A stretch of 64,000 nt of DNA from Streptococcus sp. 'caviae' (GTDB lineage: Bacteria; Bacillota; Bacilli; Lactobacillales; Streptococcaceae), in assembly GCF_001937065.1 (NCBI RefSeq), contig NZ_MOWR01000002.1:186001-250000 (forward strand), written 5' to 3'. Under the pieces are notes generated by a model that did not search any database, was not told the origin of the DNA, and worked only from the letters and a program-made list of their open reading frames with translations. Below are positions 1 through 9,932 of the stretch, in pieces. Position 1 is the stretch's first letter; each line of letters begins with the position of its first letter. Position numbers and translations under genes: made by a program.

Positions 1-2525
1 GGAGATATGACGATTTAGATGTTATAAAACATAACATGGATTCTCTTTTCCATTATGACCCCAATGATCCTCAAGGGGAGGTTCCTTTTAAACCCAGCCG
101 TGTTATTCTCCAGGATTTTACAGGTGTTCCAGTTGTCGTTGATTTAGCCTCCATGCGCGATGCCATTGTTAAAAATGGCGGCAGCCCTGATTTGATTAAT
201 CCTGAAATACCGGTGGATCTGGTTATTGATCACAGCGTTCAGGTTGATTTCTTCGGCAGTGAGGAAGCCTTTGAACATAATATTGATTTGGAATTTCAGC
301 GCAATAATGAACGCTATGAGTTTTTAAAATGGGCTGAAAAATCTTTTGAAAATTACCGGGCGGTACCGCCGGCAACTGGCATCATCCATCAGGTTAATAT
401 TGAATTTCTCAGCGATGTTATTATTGAAAAAGATGGACTTTTGTATCCGGATTCCATGTTTGGCACGGACAGCCACACAACAATGATAAACGGAATTGGT
501 GTTCTTGGCTGGGGTGTCGGCGGCATTGAAGCTGAGGCCGCCATGCTGGGAGAAGCCTCCTATTTCCCAGTTCCGGAGGTTATCGGTGTGCGCTTCTACG
601 GACAGCTCCCTAAAATAGCGACAGCAACAGATTTGGCGCTTAAAGTGACACAGGTTTTGCGCATGGAAAATGTGGTTGGAAAATTTGTGGAATTTTTTGG
701 TCCCGGATTGGCAGAACTTTCCTTAGCCGACCGGGCAACAGTCGCGAATATGGCGCCGGAATACGGGGCAACCTGCGGTTATTTTCCAATTGATGAGGAA
801 ACCTTAAATTACATGAGGTTAACCAACCGCTCAAAAGAGCACATTGCTCTGACAGAAGCCTATGCTAAGCGCAACTGCTTATGGCATGACACTAACACAC
901 TGCCAGCTTATACGAAGATTATCGAAATTGATCTGTCGGCTGTTAAGCCTTCCATTGCGGGACCAAAACGTCCTCAGGATTTGATCGAATTAAGCCGGGC
1001 AAAAGAAGAATTCGAGGCCAGCCTTGTGCGGGAAGCGGGTGTCCGCGGCTTTGGCCTGAGTGAAAGGGAGTTAGATAAAACAGCGGTTGCCCATTTTGAA
1101 GATGAAGATATTGAACTAAAGACCGGACATGTTGCTATTGCGGCCATTACTTCCTGCACCAACACCTCCAATCCCTATGTTCTGATGGCTGCAGGTCTCT
1201 TGGCCAAAAAAGCCGTGGAACGCGGACTCCGTGTGTCTAAGTCAGTTAAAACCTCTCTAGCACCAGGTTCTAAAGTTGTCACGGCCTATCTGAAAAAGAG
1301 CGGCCTACAGTCCTATCTGGATAAATTGGGCTTCCATTTGGTCGGCTACGGCTGCACAACCTGCATCGGCAATTCAGGCAGCCTGCCAGAAGCGGTTGCT
1401 CAAGCCGTTCAAGAAAATGACCTGCTTGTCAGTGCCGTTCTTTCAGGAAACAGAAATTTTGAAGGCCGGGTCAATCCCTTGGTAAAGGCTAACTTTTTAG
1501 CCAGCCCGCCCTTGGTTGTTGCCTATGCTTTGGCCGGCAGCACCGCGATTGATTTGACAAGCGAACCTTTGGGTTACGATAAGGATAATCAGGCGGTCTA
1601 CTTAGAAGATCTGATGCCTGCCAAGGAAGAAGTCATGGCTTATGTTGACAAGTATGTCACTGCTGAGCTTTTTGCCAAAGAGTACGCCCAAGTTTTTTCT
1701 GACAGTCAAAAATGGAATCAGATTCAAACCGAAAGTTCAGCTAATTACCAGTGGAACCAAGCATCGACCTATATCCAAAATCCGCCCTATTTTGAGCATT
1801 TAAACAATTCAGCTGCTGCAGCAGATTTGACGAACTTGAAAGTGCTGGCTAAATTTGGCGATTCGGTCACTACCGATCACATTTCGCCTGCAGGGAATAT
1901 TGCCCGCAACAGCCCGGCCGCCCGTTATTTGGAGGAAAAGGGCGTTGCTTATGCAGATTACAACTCTTACGGCAGCCGGCGTGGCAATCATGAGGTCATG
2001 ATGAGAGGAACCTTTGCCAATATTCGCATCAAAAATGAACTGGCTGATGGTAAAATCGGCGGCTACACGAAATACAAAGACACTATCCTGCCAGTTTATG
2101 AAGCTGCCATGAATTATAAGAAGGAAGGCATTTCCACGATTGTTATCGCAGGGAAAGATTACGGCATGGGTTCCAGCCGCGACTGGGCAGCTAAGGGAGC
2201 CAGTCTTTTAGGTGTAAAAGTTGTTTTGGCAGAAAGCTTCGAGCGTATTCACCGTTCTAATTTGGTCATGATGGGAATTTTGCCTTTGCAGTTTCTCGAA
2301 GGACAGACTGCAGCCAGTCTCCAATTAACAGGATACGAGACTTACACGGTTGTTCTTCCTGAAAAACCTCAGGTACATGACATAGTGACAGTCAGAGCTG
2401 TTTCGGACCAAGGAGTAAAGGAATTTCAGGCACTCCTTCGTTTTGATGCGGATGCCGATCTTCAGTATTATGAAAATGGAGGGATTCTTCCCATGGTTGT
2501 TCGTAAAAAGTTAAGGGGAGGTTAG
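1..2525 (+). CDS. acnA: Aconitate hydratase, 5'-truncated by the window edge
   Basis: Interconverts citrate and isocitrate using a [4Fe-4S] cluster in the cytosol. The reading frame is open from base 3, so the Met at 36 is internal; family members have about 890 residues, so roughly the first 50 are missing. Visible are the [17 protein letters not shown] block, the cluster cysteines in TSCTNTSNP and [10 protein letters not shown], and the swivel-domain motif [13 protein letters not shown]. The stop lies 3 bases before citZ, so acnA-citZ-icd form one operon. This oxidative TCA branch supplies 2-oxoglutarate for glutamate in streptococci that lack a full cycle (known for S. mutans; inferred here). 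Confidence 0.96.
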   Translation, partial: RYDDLDVIKHNMDSLFHYDPNDPQGEVPFKPSRVILQDFTGVPVVVDLASMRDAIVKNGGSPDLINPEIPVDLVIDHSVQVDFFGSEEAFEHNIDLEFQRNNERYEFLKWAEKSFENYRAVPPATGIIHQVNIEFLSDVIIEKDGLLYPDSMFGTDSHTTMINGIGVLGWGVGGIEAEAAMLGEASYFPVPEVIGVRFYGQLPKIATATDLALKVTQVLRMENVVGKFVEFFGPGLAELSLADRATVANMAPEYGATCGYFPIDEETLNYMRLTNRSKEHIALTEAYAKRNCLWHDTNTLPAYTKIIEIDLSAVKPSIAGPKRPQDLIELSRAKEEFEASLVREAGVRGFGLSERELDKTAVAHFEDEDIELKTGHVAIAAITSCTNTSNPYVLMAAGLLAKKAVERGLRVSKSVKTSLAPGSKVVTAYLKKSGLQSYLDKLGFHLVGYGCTTCIGNSGSLPEAVAQAVQENDLLVSAVLSGNRNFEGRVNPLVKANFLASPPLVVAYALAGSTAIDLTSEPLGYDKDNQAVYLEDLMPAKEEVMAYVDKYVTAELFAKEYAQVFSDSQKWNQIQTESSANYQWNQASTYIQNPPYFEHLNNSAAAADLTNLKVLAKFGDSVTTDHISPAGNIARNSPAARYLEEKGVAYADYNSYGSRRGNHEVMMRGTFANIRIKNELADGKIGGYTKYKDTILPVYEAAMNYKKEGISTIVIAGKDYGMGSSRDWAAKGASLLGVKVVLAESFERIHRSNLVMMGILPLQFLEGQTAASLQLTGYETYTVVLPEKPQVHDIVTVRAVSDQGVKEFQALLRFDADADLQYYENGGILPMVVRKKLRGG

Positions 2526-2528
2526 TCT

Positions 2529-3647
2529 ATGGCAGAAACAAAAGGTTTAAAGGATACGGTTGCCTGTGAAAGCAGGATCAGTGCGATTGAGAATGGCAAA
2601 CTCTCCTATGCAGGTTATGATATTGCTGAGCTGATGGAAAATCAGGTTCAGTTTGAAGAAGTGATTTTCCTGCTTTGGAACCTTGGCCTGCCCAGTCAGA
2701 CAGAACTCGCACGGTTTGAAAAAAGGCTGCGCAGCAATTATGCTATCAGTGATGCCATTGAGCAGTGCATTTTGATTCAGTCGCGGCAGCACCTGCATCC
2801 CATGAGTGTTTTACGATCAACAGTCAGTTTACTGGGTGTCTACAATTTAAGAGCTGAAGAACGAACGCCGGAAGCTGTTTATGACCAAAGTATGCAGCTG
2901 ATGGCTAAAATACCAACTATCATTGCAGCTTTTGCAAGGCTGCGTCAGGGGCTGTCCCCGATTGCTCCTCGAAGCGACCTTGGTTTTGCTGAGAATTTTC
3001 TGTACATGCTAAGAGGCAGCATTCCCAATGAACTTGAAAGCTTAGCCATGAACCGAGCCCTTATTTTGCATGCTGAACATGAGCTCAATGCCTCAACCTT
3101 TGCTGCCAGGGTCTGTGCTTCTACTATGTCTGATATTTATTCTTGTGTGACAGCTGCTATTGGAACGCTGAAAGGACCGCTTCATGGCGGTGCCAATGAA
3201 CGGGTTTTTGAGATGCTGCAGGAGATTCGTAACCGTGGTGATGTGGGGGCCTATCTGCAGGAAAAACTCAATTCCAAGGAAAAAATAATGGGGTTTGGCC
3301 ACCGTGTTTATCAAAAGCAGGACCCCCGCGAAAAATACCTGCGGGAAATGGCCAGAGAACTGACACGGGGAACTCAGGAAGCCATCTGGTATCAGCTGTC
3401 TACTGAAGTTGAGCGTTACATGAAAGAAATCAAAAATCTCATTCCCAATGTTGATTTTTATTCCGCAACCGTTTATCATGTTTTAGGAATTGACAGTTCC
3501 ATCTTCACCCTGATTTTTGCAATGAGCCGGATGGCAGGGTGGATCGCCCATATTCAGGAGCAGCAAAGAGATAACAAGCTGCTGCGTCCGCGTTCTCGCT
3601 ATGCTGGCAGAAGGAATTTAAACTATATTCCTTTAGAAAGGAGATAA
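2529..3647 (+). CDS. citZ: Citrate synthase
   Basis: Condenses oxaloacetate and acetyl-CoA to citrate. The 372-residue length fits the short Gram-positive type. Catalytic residues of the family are visible: His219 in PLHGGAN, His258 in GFGHRVY and Asp309 in NVDFYSA, plus HAEHELNAS near 181. It starts 3 bases after the aconitase stop, with the SD (AGGGGAGG) inside the upstream gene, and ends 1 base before icd, so translation of the three genes is probably coupled. No internal promoter is apparent. Confidence 0.96.
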   Translation: MAETKGLKDTVACESRISAIENGKLSYAGYDIAELMENQVQFEEVIFLLWNLGLPSQTELARFEKRLRSNYAISDAIEQCILIQSRQHLHPMSVLRSTVSLLGVYNLRAEERTPEAVYDQSMQLMAKIPTIIAAFARLRQGLSPIAPRSDLGFAENFLYMLRGSIPNELESLAMNRALILHAEHELNASTFAARVCASTMSDIYSCVTAAIGTLKGPLHGGANERVFEMLQEIRNRGDVGAYLQEKLNSKEKIMGFGHRVYQKQDPREKYLREMARELTRGTQEAIWYQLSTEVERYMKEIKNLIPNVDFYSATVYHVLGIDSSIFTLIFAMSRMAGWIAHIQEQQRDNKLLRPRSRYAGRRNLNYIPLERR

Positions 3648-3648
3648 A

Positions 3649-4824
3649 ATGGCAGAAAAAATAAGATTTGAAAGTGGAAGATTGCAAGTTCCTGCTAACC
3701 CCGTTATTCCTTATATTGAAGGAGACGGTGTGGGATGTGACATCTGGAAAAATGCTAAATTTGTTTTTGATCAGGCTGTTGACAAAGCCTATAAAGGAAC
3801 ACGACAAATTGAATGGCTGGAAGTTCTGGCCGGGAAAAAGGCATTTGATCAAAAGGACGTTTGGCTGCCGGATGCGACTTTAGAAACGATTAAGAGTCAC
3901 CTGCTTGCGATAAAGGGTCCTTTGGAGACACCGGTTGGCGGCGGTATTCGTTCATTAAATGTTACTCTTCGCCAGGAATTGGATCTCTTTGCCTGTGTCA
4001 GACCTGTCCGCTATTTCAAGGGTGTTCCCAGTCCGCTTAAAAACCCAGAAAAGACAGACATTACCATTTTTCGTGAAAATACGGAGGATATTTATGCAGG
4101 GATTGAATGGGAAGCAGGTACAGCAGAAGTTCAAAAGGTTATCGGCTTTTTGCAAGACGAAATGCAGGTTCAAAAAATCCGTTTTCCTGAGAGCAGCAGT
4201 ATTGGGATCAAGCCGATTTCTATTGAAGGCAGCAAACGTCTGATTCGCGCAGCTATTGACTATGCACTGGATAAAGGGCTGAGCAGGGTTACTTTGGTGC
4301 ACAAAGGCAATATTCAAAAATTTACAGAAGGCGGCTTTAGAAAGTGGGGCTATGAACTGGCTCAAGAGGAATATGCTGCTGAACTTGCCTCAGGCCGTTT
4401 GGTTGTTGATGATATTATTGCCGATAATTTCCTGCAGCAGATTCTTTTGAAGCCTGAGCGCTTTGAAGTGGTTGCCCTGACGAATCTCAATGGGGACTAT
4501 GCCAGTGATGCCTTAGCAGCACAGGTTGGCGGTATTGGCATCTCACCAGGAGCTAATATCAACTACCAAACCGGTCATGCTATTTTTGAGGCAACTCATG
4601 GTACTGCTCCGGATATTGCCGAACAGGATAAGGCCAATCCTTGTTCCTTGCTTCTATCAGGCTGTATGCTTTTTGATTATATCGGCTGGAAAGAAGCGGC
4701 TGAGCTGATCGAATCAGCTCTTGAAAAAAGTTTTGCAGCTGGCTGTTTTACTGCAGATTTGGCAGGAGATGCTCCGTCTTATTCAACCAGTGCCTTTGCC
4801 AAAGTGCTGGCTGACAATTTATAA
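3649..4824 (+). CDS. icd: Isocitrate dehydrogenase, probably NAD-dependent
   Basis: Oxidatively decarboxylates isocitrate to 2-oxoglutarate. The 391-residue protein shows the isocitrate-binding segment [23 protein letters not shown]-type region split over residues 100-122 (Ser102 is the equivalent of the regulatory serine of E. coli IDH), [13 protein letters not shown] near 143 and [12 protein letters not shown] at 317-328. In NADP enzymes the last motif has Lys-Tyr where this protein has Asp322-Ile323; Asp-Ile is the pattern of NAD-using relatives, so NAD is the likely cofactor (inference). Last gene of the operon, followed by a hairpin terminator. Confidence 0.95.
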   Translation: MAEKIRFESGRLQVPANPVIPYIEGDGVGCDIWKNAKFVFDQAVDKAYKGTRQIEWLEVLAGKKAFDQKDVWLPDATLETIKSHLLAIKGPLETPVGGGIRSLNVTLRQELDLFACVRPVRYFKGVPSPLKNPEKTDITIFRENTEDIYAGIEWEAGTAEVQKVIGFLQDEMQVQKIRFPESSSIGIKPISIEGSKRLIRAAIDYALDKGLSRVTLVHKGNIQKFTEGGFRKWGYELAQEEYAAELASGRLVVDDIIADNFLQQILLKPERFEVVALTNLNGDYASDALAAQVGGIGISPGANINYQTGHAIFEATHGTAPDIAEQDKANPCSLLLSGCMLFDYIGWKEAAELIESALEKSFAAGCFTADLAGDAPSYSTSAFAKVLADNL

Positions 4825-4835
4825 AAACGGGAAGT

Positions 4836-4884
4836 GGAGAGAAATCAGGCATTCAAAGCGTTTGATTTCTCCTCTGCTTTTTTA
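4836..4884 (+). terminator. Terminator of acnA-citZ-icd
   Basis: AGAAATCA (4840-4847) pairs with TGATTTCT (4863-4870), followed by a T-rich run at about 4878-4884. It ends the TCA operon before the promoter at 4978. Confidence 0.6.
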
Positions 4885-4977
4885 TTTTAAGGAAGTTGAT
4901 TCAAGCAAGCCGCTGGACTGTTTCGCTCCCGCTTTCGCCAAGTTGATTAGGAATGGATAGCAAACTTAGCTATTTGT

Positions 4978-5006
4978 TTGGCATCAATAAATGAAAGAGG
5001 TATAAT
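4978..5006 (+). promoter_or_regulatory. Promoter for the CmpB-like membrane protein
   Basis: TTGGCA (4978-4983), 17-base spacer, TATAAT (5001-5006). The gene starts 32 bases further on, after an AAAGG-type ribosome site. Confidence 0.7.
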
Positions 5007-5037
5007 ATTGGCATATTAGCAAGAAAGGCGGCTGTTT

Positions 5038-5832
5038 ATGCCCTACTCATTTCCGGATGTGGTTTTTCTTTTCTTTATTTATTCCTTTATAGGCTGGCTG
5101 TGGGAGACGGTTTACTGTTCTATTAAGGACAGGCGGTTTGACTACCGTGGTTTTTTGTTTGGGCCTTACTGCCCGGTCTATGGTTTTGCAGTAACTACTG
5201 TTTTGATTTTTATCGAACCTTTTCAAGATCATCTGCTCGGCCTTTTTTTGAGCGGTATTGTCATTGCAACAGCCTTTGAATATTTTGCCGGCTGGTTTTT
5301 AGAGACCTTCTTTCACATGAAATTGTGGGATTACAGTCAGGAATTTGGCAATCTAAAAGGAAGGATTGCTCCTGGGATTTCTCTTTTTTGGGGAGTTGGG
5401 ATTGTCATTCTTGTTCGCTTGATTCAGCCGAGTGTCATGGCACTTGTGCTTAGAATCGATGATTGGTGGGCTGCCCTAATCGCTTTTCTAATGCTGTCTG
5501 ATTTTATCTGGACAGCAGCAGATACTGTTCAGTTTCATGAAGTTGCTCTTACCTTGGAAGACTATATTCGAAAAGAGCAGGAAAATATCAGGGAATCTGT
5601 CCAGCAGGAAATTGATGATTTAGCGCAGCAAGCAGAGCTTTTCAGTCAGCGTTTGGCAGAATTTCACCTTCATCTGAATGACTTTTTGCACGCCAAGAAT
5701 ATTCGGCCCTTGCGTTTTAATCAGCGCCGTCTGTTAAAAAATTACAGCAAGTTCAAAGAAATTGATGCTCCGTTTGTCACTGAACTCCGTAAGCAGGCTG
5801 CTTCCTTTAAAGACAAAACAAAAAAGAAATAG
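5038..5832 (+). CDS. Putative ABC transporter permease, CmpB-like (PF06541-type) membrane protein
   Basis: 264 residues. The N-terminal two thirds hold about five hydrophobic segments with the conserved-looking motifs YSFIGWLWE, RGFLFGPYCPVYG and WDYSQEFGNLKGRI, which I recognise from a family annotated as putative ABC transporter type IV. The C-terminal third (about 180-264) is charged and looks alpha-helical or coiled-coil. No ATPase partner sits next to it, so a transport role is unproven. A similar gene occupies this place between icd and ptsH in S. mutans as I recall it. It has its own promoter. Confidence 0.7.
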   Translation: MPYSFPDVVFLFFIYSFIGWLWETVYCSIKDRRFDYRGFLFGPYCPVYGFAVTTVLIFIEPFQDHLLGLFLSGIVIATAFEYFAGWFLETFFHMKLWDYSQEFGNLKGRIAPGISLFWGVGIVILVRLIQPSVMALVLRIDDWWAALIAFLMLSDFIWTAADTVQFHEVALTLEDYIRKEQENIRESVQQEIDDLAQQAELFSQRLAEFHLHLNDFLHAKNIRPLRFNQRRLLKNYSKFKEIDAPFVTELRKQAASFKDKTKKK

Positions 5833-6075
5833 CTTTTAAAACTGAAAAGAGAAACTCAGAAGCCATTTTCAGCTCCGAATCCATTGGAAGCGGCGGACAC
5901 TATGACATTTGTCATTATTTCATTTTTTTTTACTTTACAGGCTGTCCGGTATTTTTCAAACAGGAAGTATCAGGTGTTGGCAGGGTGCCGTGGCAGCAGC
6001 GATAATTCTCGTAAAAAAGCCCTGTAAATTATTGAAAATGATTTGCATTATTCTTCCAATTTGTGACTTTAGTTC
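5833..6075. other. Intergenic stretch upstream of ptsH with a 14-bp palindrome
   Basis: No ORF of note. It holds ATGACA-TT-TGTCAT at 5902-5915 and a long-range inverted pair TTTACAGG/CCTGTAAA. No clear poly-T terminator for the preceding gene was seen. The palindrome could be an operator of an unidentified regulator. Confidence 0.4.
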
Positions 6076-6104
6076 TTGAAAATCGCATTTCAATATGCTA
6101 TAAT
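6076..6104 (+). promoter_or_regulatory. ptsHI promoter
   Basis: TTGAAA (6076-6081), 17-base spacer ending in an extended -10 TGC, TATAAT (6099-6104). The SD AAAGGAG lies just before ptsH. Near-consensus, in line with the high expression expected for HPr. Confidence 0.8.
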
Positions 6105-6169
6105 CTAAAATTGTAAGGGTTATCATTAGGATAATTCAAAAAAACACATATTAAAAGGAGAACCATACT

Positions 6170-6433
6170 ATGGCTTCAAAAGATTTTCACATTGTTGCAG
6201 AAACAGGAATTCACGCACGCCCAGCTACTTTGCTTGTGCAAACAGCAAGTAAATTCGCTTCAGATATTACACTTGATTACAAAGGAAAAGCTGTAAACCT
6301 TAAATCAATCATGGGCGTTATGAGCCTTGGTGTTGGTCAAGGTGCAGACGTTACAATCACTGCTGAAGGTGCAGATGCTGATGATGCAATCGCAGCTATT
6401 GATGAAACAATGACTAAAGAAGGATTGGCATAA
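6170..6433 (+). CDS. ptsH: Phosphocarrier protein HPr
   Basis: 87-residue carrier that passes phosphate from enzyme I to sugar-specific EII complexes. His15 in GIHARPAT is the PEP-dependent site; Ser46 in LKSIMGV is the HPr kinase site that makes P-Ser-HPr, the CcpA co-repressor. Both are intact, so the cell should have CcpA-type catabolite repression, which fits the cre-like sites elsewhere in the window. It lies 4 bases before ptsI and shares its promoter. Confidence 0.98.
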   Translation: MASKDFHIVAETGIHARPATLLVQTASKFASDITLDYKGKAVNLKSIMGVMSLGVGQGADVTITAEGADADDAIAAIDETMTKEGLA

Positions 6434-6437
6434 AGAT

Positions 6438-8171
6438 ATGACAGAAATGCTTAAAGGAATTGCAGCATCTGACGGTGTTGCCGTTGCTAAGGCATATCTG
6501 CTTGTCCAGCCGGATTTGTCCTTTGAGACAGTTTCTGTCGAAGATACAAAGGCCGAAGAAGCTCGTTTGGATGCAGCTCTAGAAGCTTCTCAAAACGAGC
6601 TTTCTCTTATCCGTGCAAAAGCAGTAGATACCCTTGGCGAAGAAGCTGCAGCTGTATTTGACGCTCATTTGATGGTTCTTGCAGATCCGGAAATGATCGG
6701 TCAAATCAAAGAAACCATCCGTGCAAAACAAGTCAACGCTGAAAGTGCTCTTAAAGAAGTAACAGACATGTTTGTGACTTTGTTTGAAAACATGGAAGAT
6801 AACCCCTATATGCAGGAACGTGCAGCAGATATTCGTGACGTTGCTAAGCGGGTTTTGGCTCACCTTTTGGGAGTTGAGCTGCCAAATCCGGCAACTATCA
6901 GCGAAGAATCAATTGTCATCGCGCATGACTTGACGCCGTCTGATACGGCTCAGCTGGATGCTAATTTTGTTAAAGCTTTTGTAACTAACATCGGCGGCCG
7001 TACCAGCCACTCAGCTATTATGGCAAGGACGCTTGAAATTGCTGCTGTGCTTGGTACAAATGATATCACTGAACGTGTTAAAAACGGAGATCTTGTCGCT
7101 GTTAACGGTATCACTGGTCAGGTTATTATTAATCCGACTGATGAACAAGTGGCAGAATTCAAAGCAGCCGGTGAAGCTTATGCTAAACAAAAGGCTGAAT
7201 GGGCTCTCCTTAAAGATGCTGAAACTGTAACTGCTGACGGCAAACATTTTGAATTGGCTGCTAATATCGGTACGCCTAAAGATGTTGAAGGAGTTAACAA
7301 CAACGGCGCTGAAGCCGTAGGTCTCTATCGTACAGAGTTCCTTTACATGGATTCTCAAGACTTCCCAACAGAAGATGAGCAGTATGAAGCTTACAAAGCT
7401 GTACTTGAAGGCATGAACGGCAAACCGGTTGTCGTGCGTACAATGGACATCGGCGGAGATAAGGAATTGCCTTACTTCGATTTGCCAAAAGAAATGAATC
7501 CTTTCCTTGGTTTCCGTGCGCTTCGCATTTCGATTTCAGAAACGGGCAATCAAATGTTCCGTACACAATTGCGTGCGCTTCTGCGTGCATCAGTGCATGG
7601 TCAATTGCGTATCATGTTCCCAATGGTAGCTCTTGTTACTGAATTCCGCAAAGCTAAAGGAATCCTTGAAGAAGAAAAAGCCAAATTGCTTGCTGAGGGT
7701 GTTGAAGTTGCTGATAACATTGAAGTAGGTATCATGATTGAAATCCCTGCAGCAGCTATGCTGGCTGACCAATTTGCCAAAGAAGTTGATTTCTTCTCTA
7801 TCGGTACAAACGACCTCATCCAATACACCATGGCAGCTGACCGTATGAACGAACAAGTTTCATATCTCTATCAGCCGTATAATCCATCTATCCTTCGCTT
7901 GGTTGACCGTGTTGTTAAAGCGGCACATGCTGAAGGCAAATGGGCTGGTATGTGCGGTGAAATGGCTGGTGACCAAACTGCTGTTCCATTGCTGGTTGGT
8001 ATCGGACTGGACGAATTTTCAATGAGTGCCACTTCCGTTCTGCGCACACGCAGTCTCATGAAGAAATTGGATACTGTTAAGATGCAAGAACTGGCACAGC
8101 GCGCTCTTACAGAATGTGCTACCATGGAAGAAGTCCTTGAACTTGAAAAAGAATATATTGATTTTGATTAA
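6438..8171 (+). CDS. ptsI: PEP-protein phosphotransferase, PTS enzyme I
   Basis: 577 residues; takes phosphate from PEP and gives it to HPr. Seen: the phospho-histidine His191 in [12 protein letters not shown], the PEP-binding domain motifs [12 protein letters not shown] and MFPMV, and the C-terminal MCGEMAGD segment with the conserved Cys. Directly follows ptsH (4 bases), the usual ptsHI operon. A strong hairpin terminator follows. Confidence 0.98.
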   Translation: MTEMLKGIAASDGVAVAKAYLLVQPDLSFETVSVEDTKAEEARLDAALEASQNELSLIRAKAVDTLGEEAAAVFDAHLMVLADPEMIGQIKETIRAKQVNAESALKEVTDMFVTLFENMEDNPYMQERAADIRDVAKRVLAHLLGVELPNPATISEESIVIAHDLTPSDTAQLDANFVKAFVTNIGGRTSHSAIMARTLEIAAVLGTNDITERVKNGDLVAVNGITGQVIINPTDEQVAEFKAAGEAYAKQKAEWALLKDAETVTADGKHFELAANIGTPKDVEGVNNNGAEAVGLYRTEFLYMDSQDFPTEDEQYEAYKAVLEGMNGKPVVVRTMDIGGDKELPYFDLPKEMNPFLGFRALRISISETGNQMFRTQLRALLRASVHGQLRIMFPMVALVTEFRKAKGILEEEKAKLLAEGVEVADNIEVGIMIEIPAAAMLADQFAKEVDFFSIGTNDLIQYTMAADRMNEQVSYLYQPYNPSILRLVDRVVKAAHAEGKWAGMCGEMAGDQTAVPLLVGIGLDEFSMSATSVLRTRSLMKKLDTVKMQELAQRALTECATMEEVLELEKEYIDFD

Positions 8172-8176
8172 TCACG

Positions 8177-8211
8177 AAAAAGATTGGAAAATACCATTTC
8201 CAGTCTTTTTT
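8177..8211 (+). terminator. ptsHI terminator
   Basis: AAAGATTGGAAA pairs with TTTCCAGTCTTT (one G-T pair), loop of about five bases, then a T run at 8206-8211. Confidence 0.85.
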
Positions 8212-8305
8212 GTGTATAGCTTTCGTTTTTTGCTCAGGGCTTTAAAAGGCTGCTGAATCATTTCATTTTGAGAGGAAATAAGAGGAAATGATATATTTTT
8301 GTCTT

Positions 8306-8320
8306 AATTTTCTGAATTTT
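8306..8320. promoter_or_regulatory. CodY-box-like site upstream of gapN
   Basis: The 15-mer here matches the CodY consensus AATTTTCWGAAAATT at 13 of 15 positions and ends 14 bases before the gapN -35. AT-rich sequence gives such matches by chance, so this is only a candidate. Confidence 0.3.
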
Positions 8321-8334
8321 ATCGTAGCAAAAGA

Positions 8335-8362
8335 TTGAAAAAAATTAAAAAAATGATAAAAT
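8335..8362 (+). promoter_or_regulatory. gapN promoter
   Basis: TTGAAA (8335-8340), 16-base spacer with TGA before TAAAAT (8357-8362), an extended -10 promoter. The SD AAAAAGGAG is at about 8377-8385. Confidence 0.65.
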
Positions 8363-8392
8363 AAGGATATTATAGTAAAAAGGAGATATACT

Positions 8393-9820
8393 TTGACAAA
8401 ACAATATAAAAATTATGTCAATGGTGAGTGGAAACTTTCCCAAGATGAGATTAAAATTTACGCTCCTGCTTCAGGTGAAGAGCTTGGTTCTGTTCCTGCT
8501 ATGAGCACTGATGAAGTAGACTATGTCTATGCTTCAGCTAAGGCTGCCTTCCCGGCTTGGCGTGCGCTTTCTTATGTAGAGCGTGCTAACTATATCCGCA
8601 AAGCAGCTGACATTTTGCAAAGTAAAGCAGAAGCAATCGGGTCTGTCCTTTCCAAGGAAATTGCTAAAGGACTTAAATCATCTGTAGGTGAGGTGACACG
8701 TACAGTAGAAATCATGGAATTTGCGGCTGCTGAAGGCGTTCGTACACAAGGTGAAGTTCTTGAAGGCGGAAGCTTTGAAGCTGCCAGCAAGAGAAAAATT
8801 GCCGTGGTTCGCCGTGAACCAGTGGGTCTTGTTTTAGCGATCTCACCTTTCAATTATCCAGTGAACCTTGCCGGTTCAAAAATTGCTCCGGCGCTGATCA
8901 CAGGAAATGTTGTTGCCTTTAAGCCACCAACGCAAGGTTCTATTTCAGGCCTTCTTTTGGCAGAAGCCTTTGCAGAAGCTGGGCTTCCGGCTGGTGTCTT
9001 TAATACTATTACCGGCCGCGGTTCTGTTATCGGTGATTACATTGTTGAGCATAAAGCTGTTGACTTTATCAACTTTACGGGTTCAACACCGGTTGGTGAA
9101 AATATCGGCCGTTTGGCAGGTATGCGTCCAATTATGCTTGAACTTGGCGGTAAAGATGCAGCGATCGTGCTTGAAGATGCAGATCTTGATCTGACGGCTA
9201 AAAATATCGTTGACGGTGCCTTTGGCTACTCAGGCCAACGTTGTACAGCTGTTAAGCGCGTGCTTGTGATGGACAGCGTTGCAGATAAATTGGCTGAGCT
9301 TATTGTTGAGCGAGTTTCTAACTTAACTGTTGGTTTGCCGGAAGATAATACTGATATCACGCCATTGATCGATACAAAGGCTGCTGATTATGTGGAAGGC
9401 CTTATCCTTGATGCCAAAGAACAAGGAGCAACAGCTCTTACAGATATTAAGCGTGAGGGCAATACAATCTATCCGACAGTCTTTGACAATGTCACAACGG
9501 ACATGCGCTTGGCTTGGGAAGAACCATTTGGTCCGGTACTGCCAATTATCCGTGTCAATTCGGCTGAAGAAGCTGTTCACATTGCTAACCAATCTGAATT
9601 TGGCTTGCAAAGTGCTGTCTTCACCAATGATTATCCACTGGCTTTCAAAATTGCAGAGCAGCTTGAAGTCGGTACGGTTCATATCAATAATAAGACACAG
9701 CGCGGTACAGATAACTTCCCATTCTTGGGTGCTAAAAAATCAGGTGTCAATACCCAAGGTGTTAAATACTCTATAGAAGCTATGACTAGAATTAAATCGG
9801 TTGTATTCGATATCAAATAG
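8393..9820 (+). CDS. gapN: NADP-dependent non-phosphorylating glyceraldehyde-3-phosphate dehydrogenase
   Basis: Oxidises glyceraldehyde-3-phosphate straight to 3-phosphoglycerate and makes NADPH. The 475 residues match the length of the S. mutans enzyme. Catalytic Cys284 (GYSGQRCTAVKR) and Glu250 (MLELGGKD) are present, with the Rossmann motif NFTGSTPVGENIG. The start is TTG: an AAGGAG lies 8 bases upstream and the N-terminus MTKQYKNYVNGEW fits the family. Own promoter and terminator. In streptococci without the oxidative pentose pathway GapN is the main NADPH source (known). Confidence 0.97.
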   Translation: MTKQYKNYVNGEWKLSQDEIKIYAPASGEELGSVPAMSTDEVDYVYASAKAAFPAWRALSYVERANYIRKAADILQSKAEAIGSVLSKEIAKGLKSSVGEVTRTVEIMEFAAAEGVRTQGEVLEGGSFEAASKRKIAVVRREPVGLVLAISPFNYPVNLAGSKIAPALITGNVVAFKPPTQGSISGLLLAEAFAEAGLPAGVFNTITGRGSVIGDYIVEHKAVDFINFTGSTPVGENIGRLAGMRPIMLELGGKDAAIVLEDADLDLTAKNIVDGAFGYSGQRCTAVKRVLVMDSVADKLAELIVERVSNLTVGLPEDNTDITPLIDTKAADYVEGLILDAKEQGATALTDIKREGNTIYPTVFDNVTTDMRLAWEEPFGPVLPIIRVNSAEEAVHIANQSEFGLQSAVFTNDYPLAFKIAEQLEVGTVHINNKTQRGTDNFPFLGAKKSGVNTQGVKYSIEAMTRIKSVVFDIK

Positions 9821-9826
9821 ACATTT

Positions 9827-9862
9827 ATGAAACTCGGTTTTTGCTGAGTTTCATTTAATTTT
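9827..9862 (+). terminator. gapN terminator
   Basis: ATGAAACTC (9827-9835) pairs with GAGTTTCAT (9846-9854), followed by TTAATTTT. Confidence 0.75.
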
Positions 9863-9869
9863 CAAAAAA

Positions 9870-9901
9870 ATGATAACGTTTACATAAAAATGTGATATAA
9901 T
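9870..9901 (+). promoter_or_regulatory. pckA promoter with overlapping cre-like site
   Basis: Extended -10 TGATATAAT (TATAAT 9896-9901). The 15 bases at 9870-9884 (ATGATAACGTTTACA) match the CcpA cre consensus at 14 of 15 positions and cover the -35 region, which itself is poor. Repression by CcpA under glucose is the natural reading for a gluconeogenic gene. Confidence 0.65.
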
Positions 9902-9932
9902 AGTAAAAGATAATATTTTGAGGAGGAATATA

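Noticed and set aside
36-38. Met at 36 as the start of aconitase
   Set aside because: The frame is open upstream to the window edge and the residues before it fit the family, so the gene is truncated and does not begin here.
3093-3479. Minus-strand ORF of 128 codons inside citZ
   Set aside because: Shadow of a gene with intact catalytic motifs; no SD, no recognisable protein.
9918-9932. TTG at 9918 as the pckA start
   Set aside because: It is followed at once by the AGGAGG ribosome site of ATG 9933.
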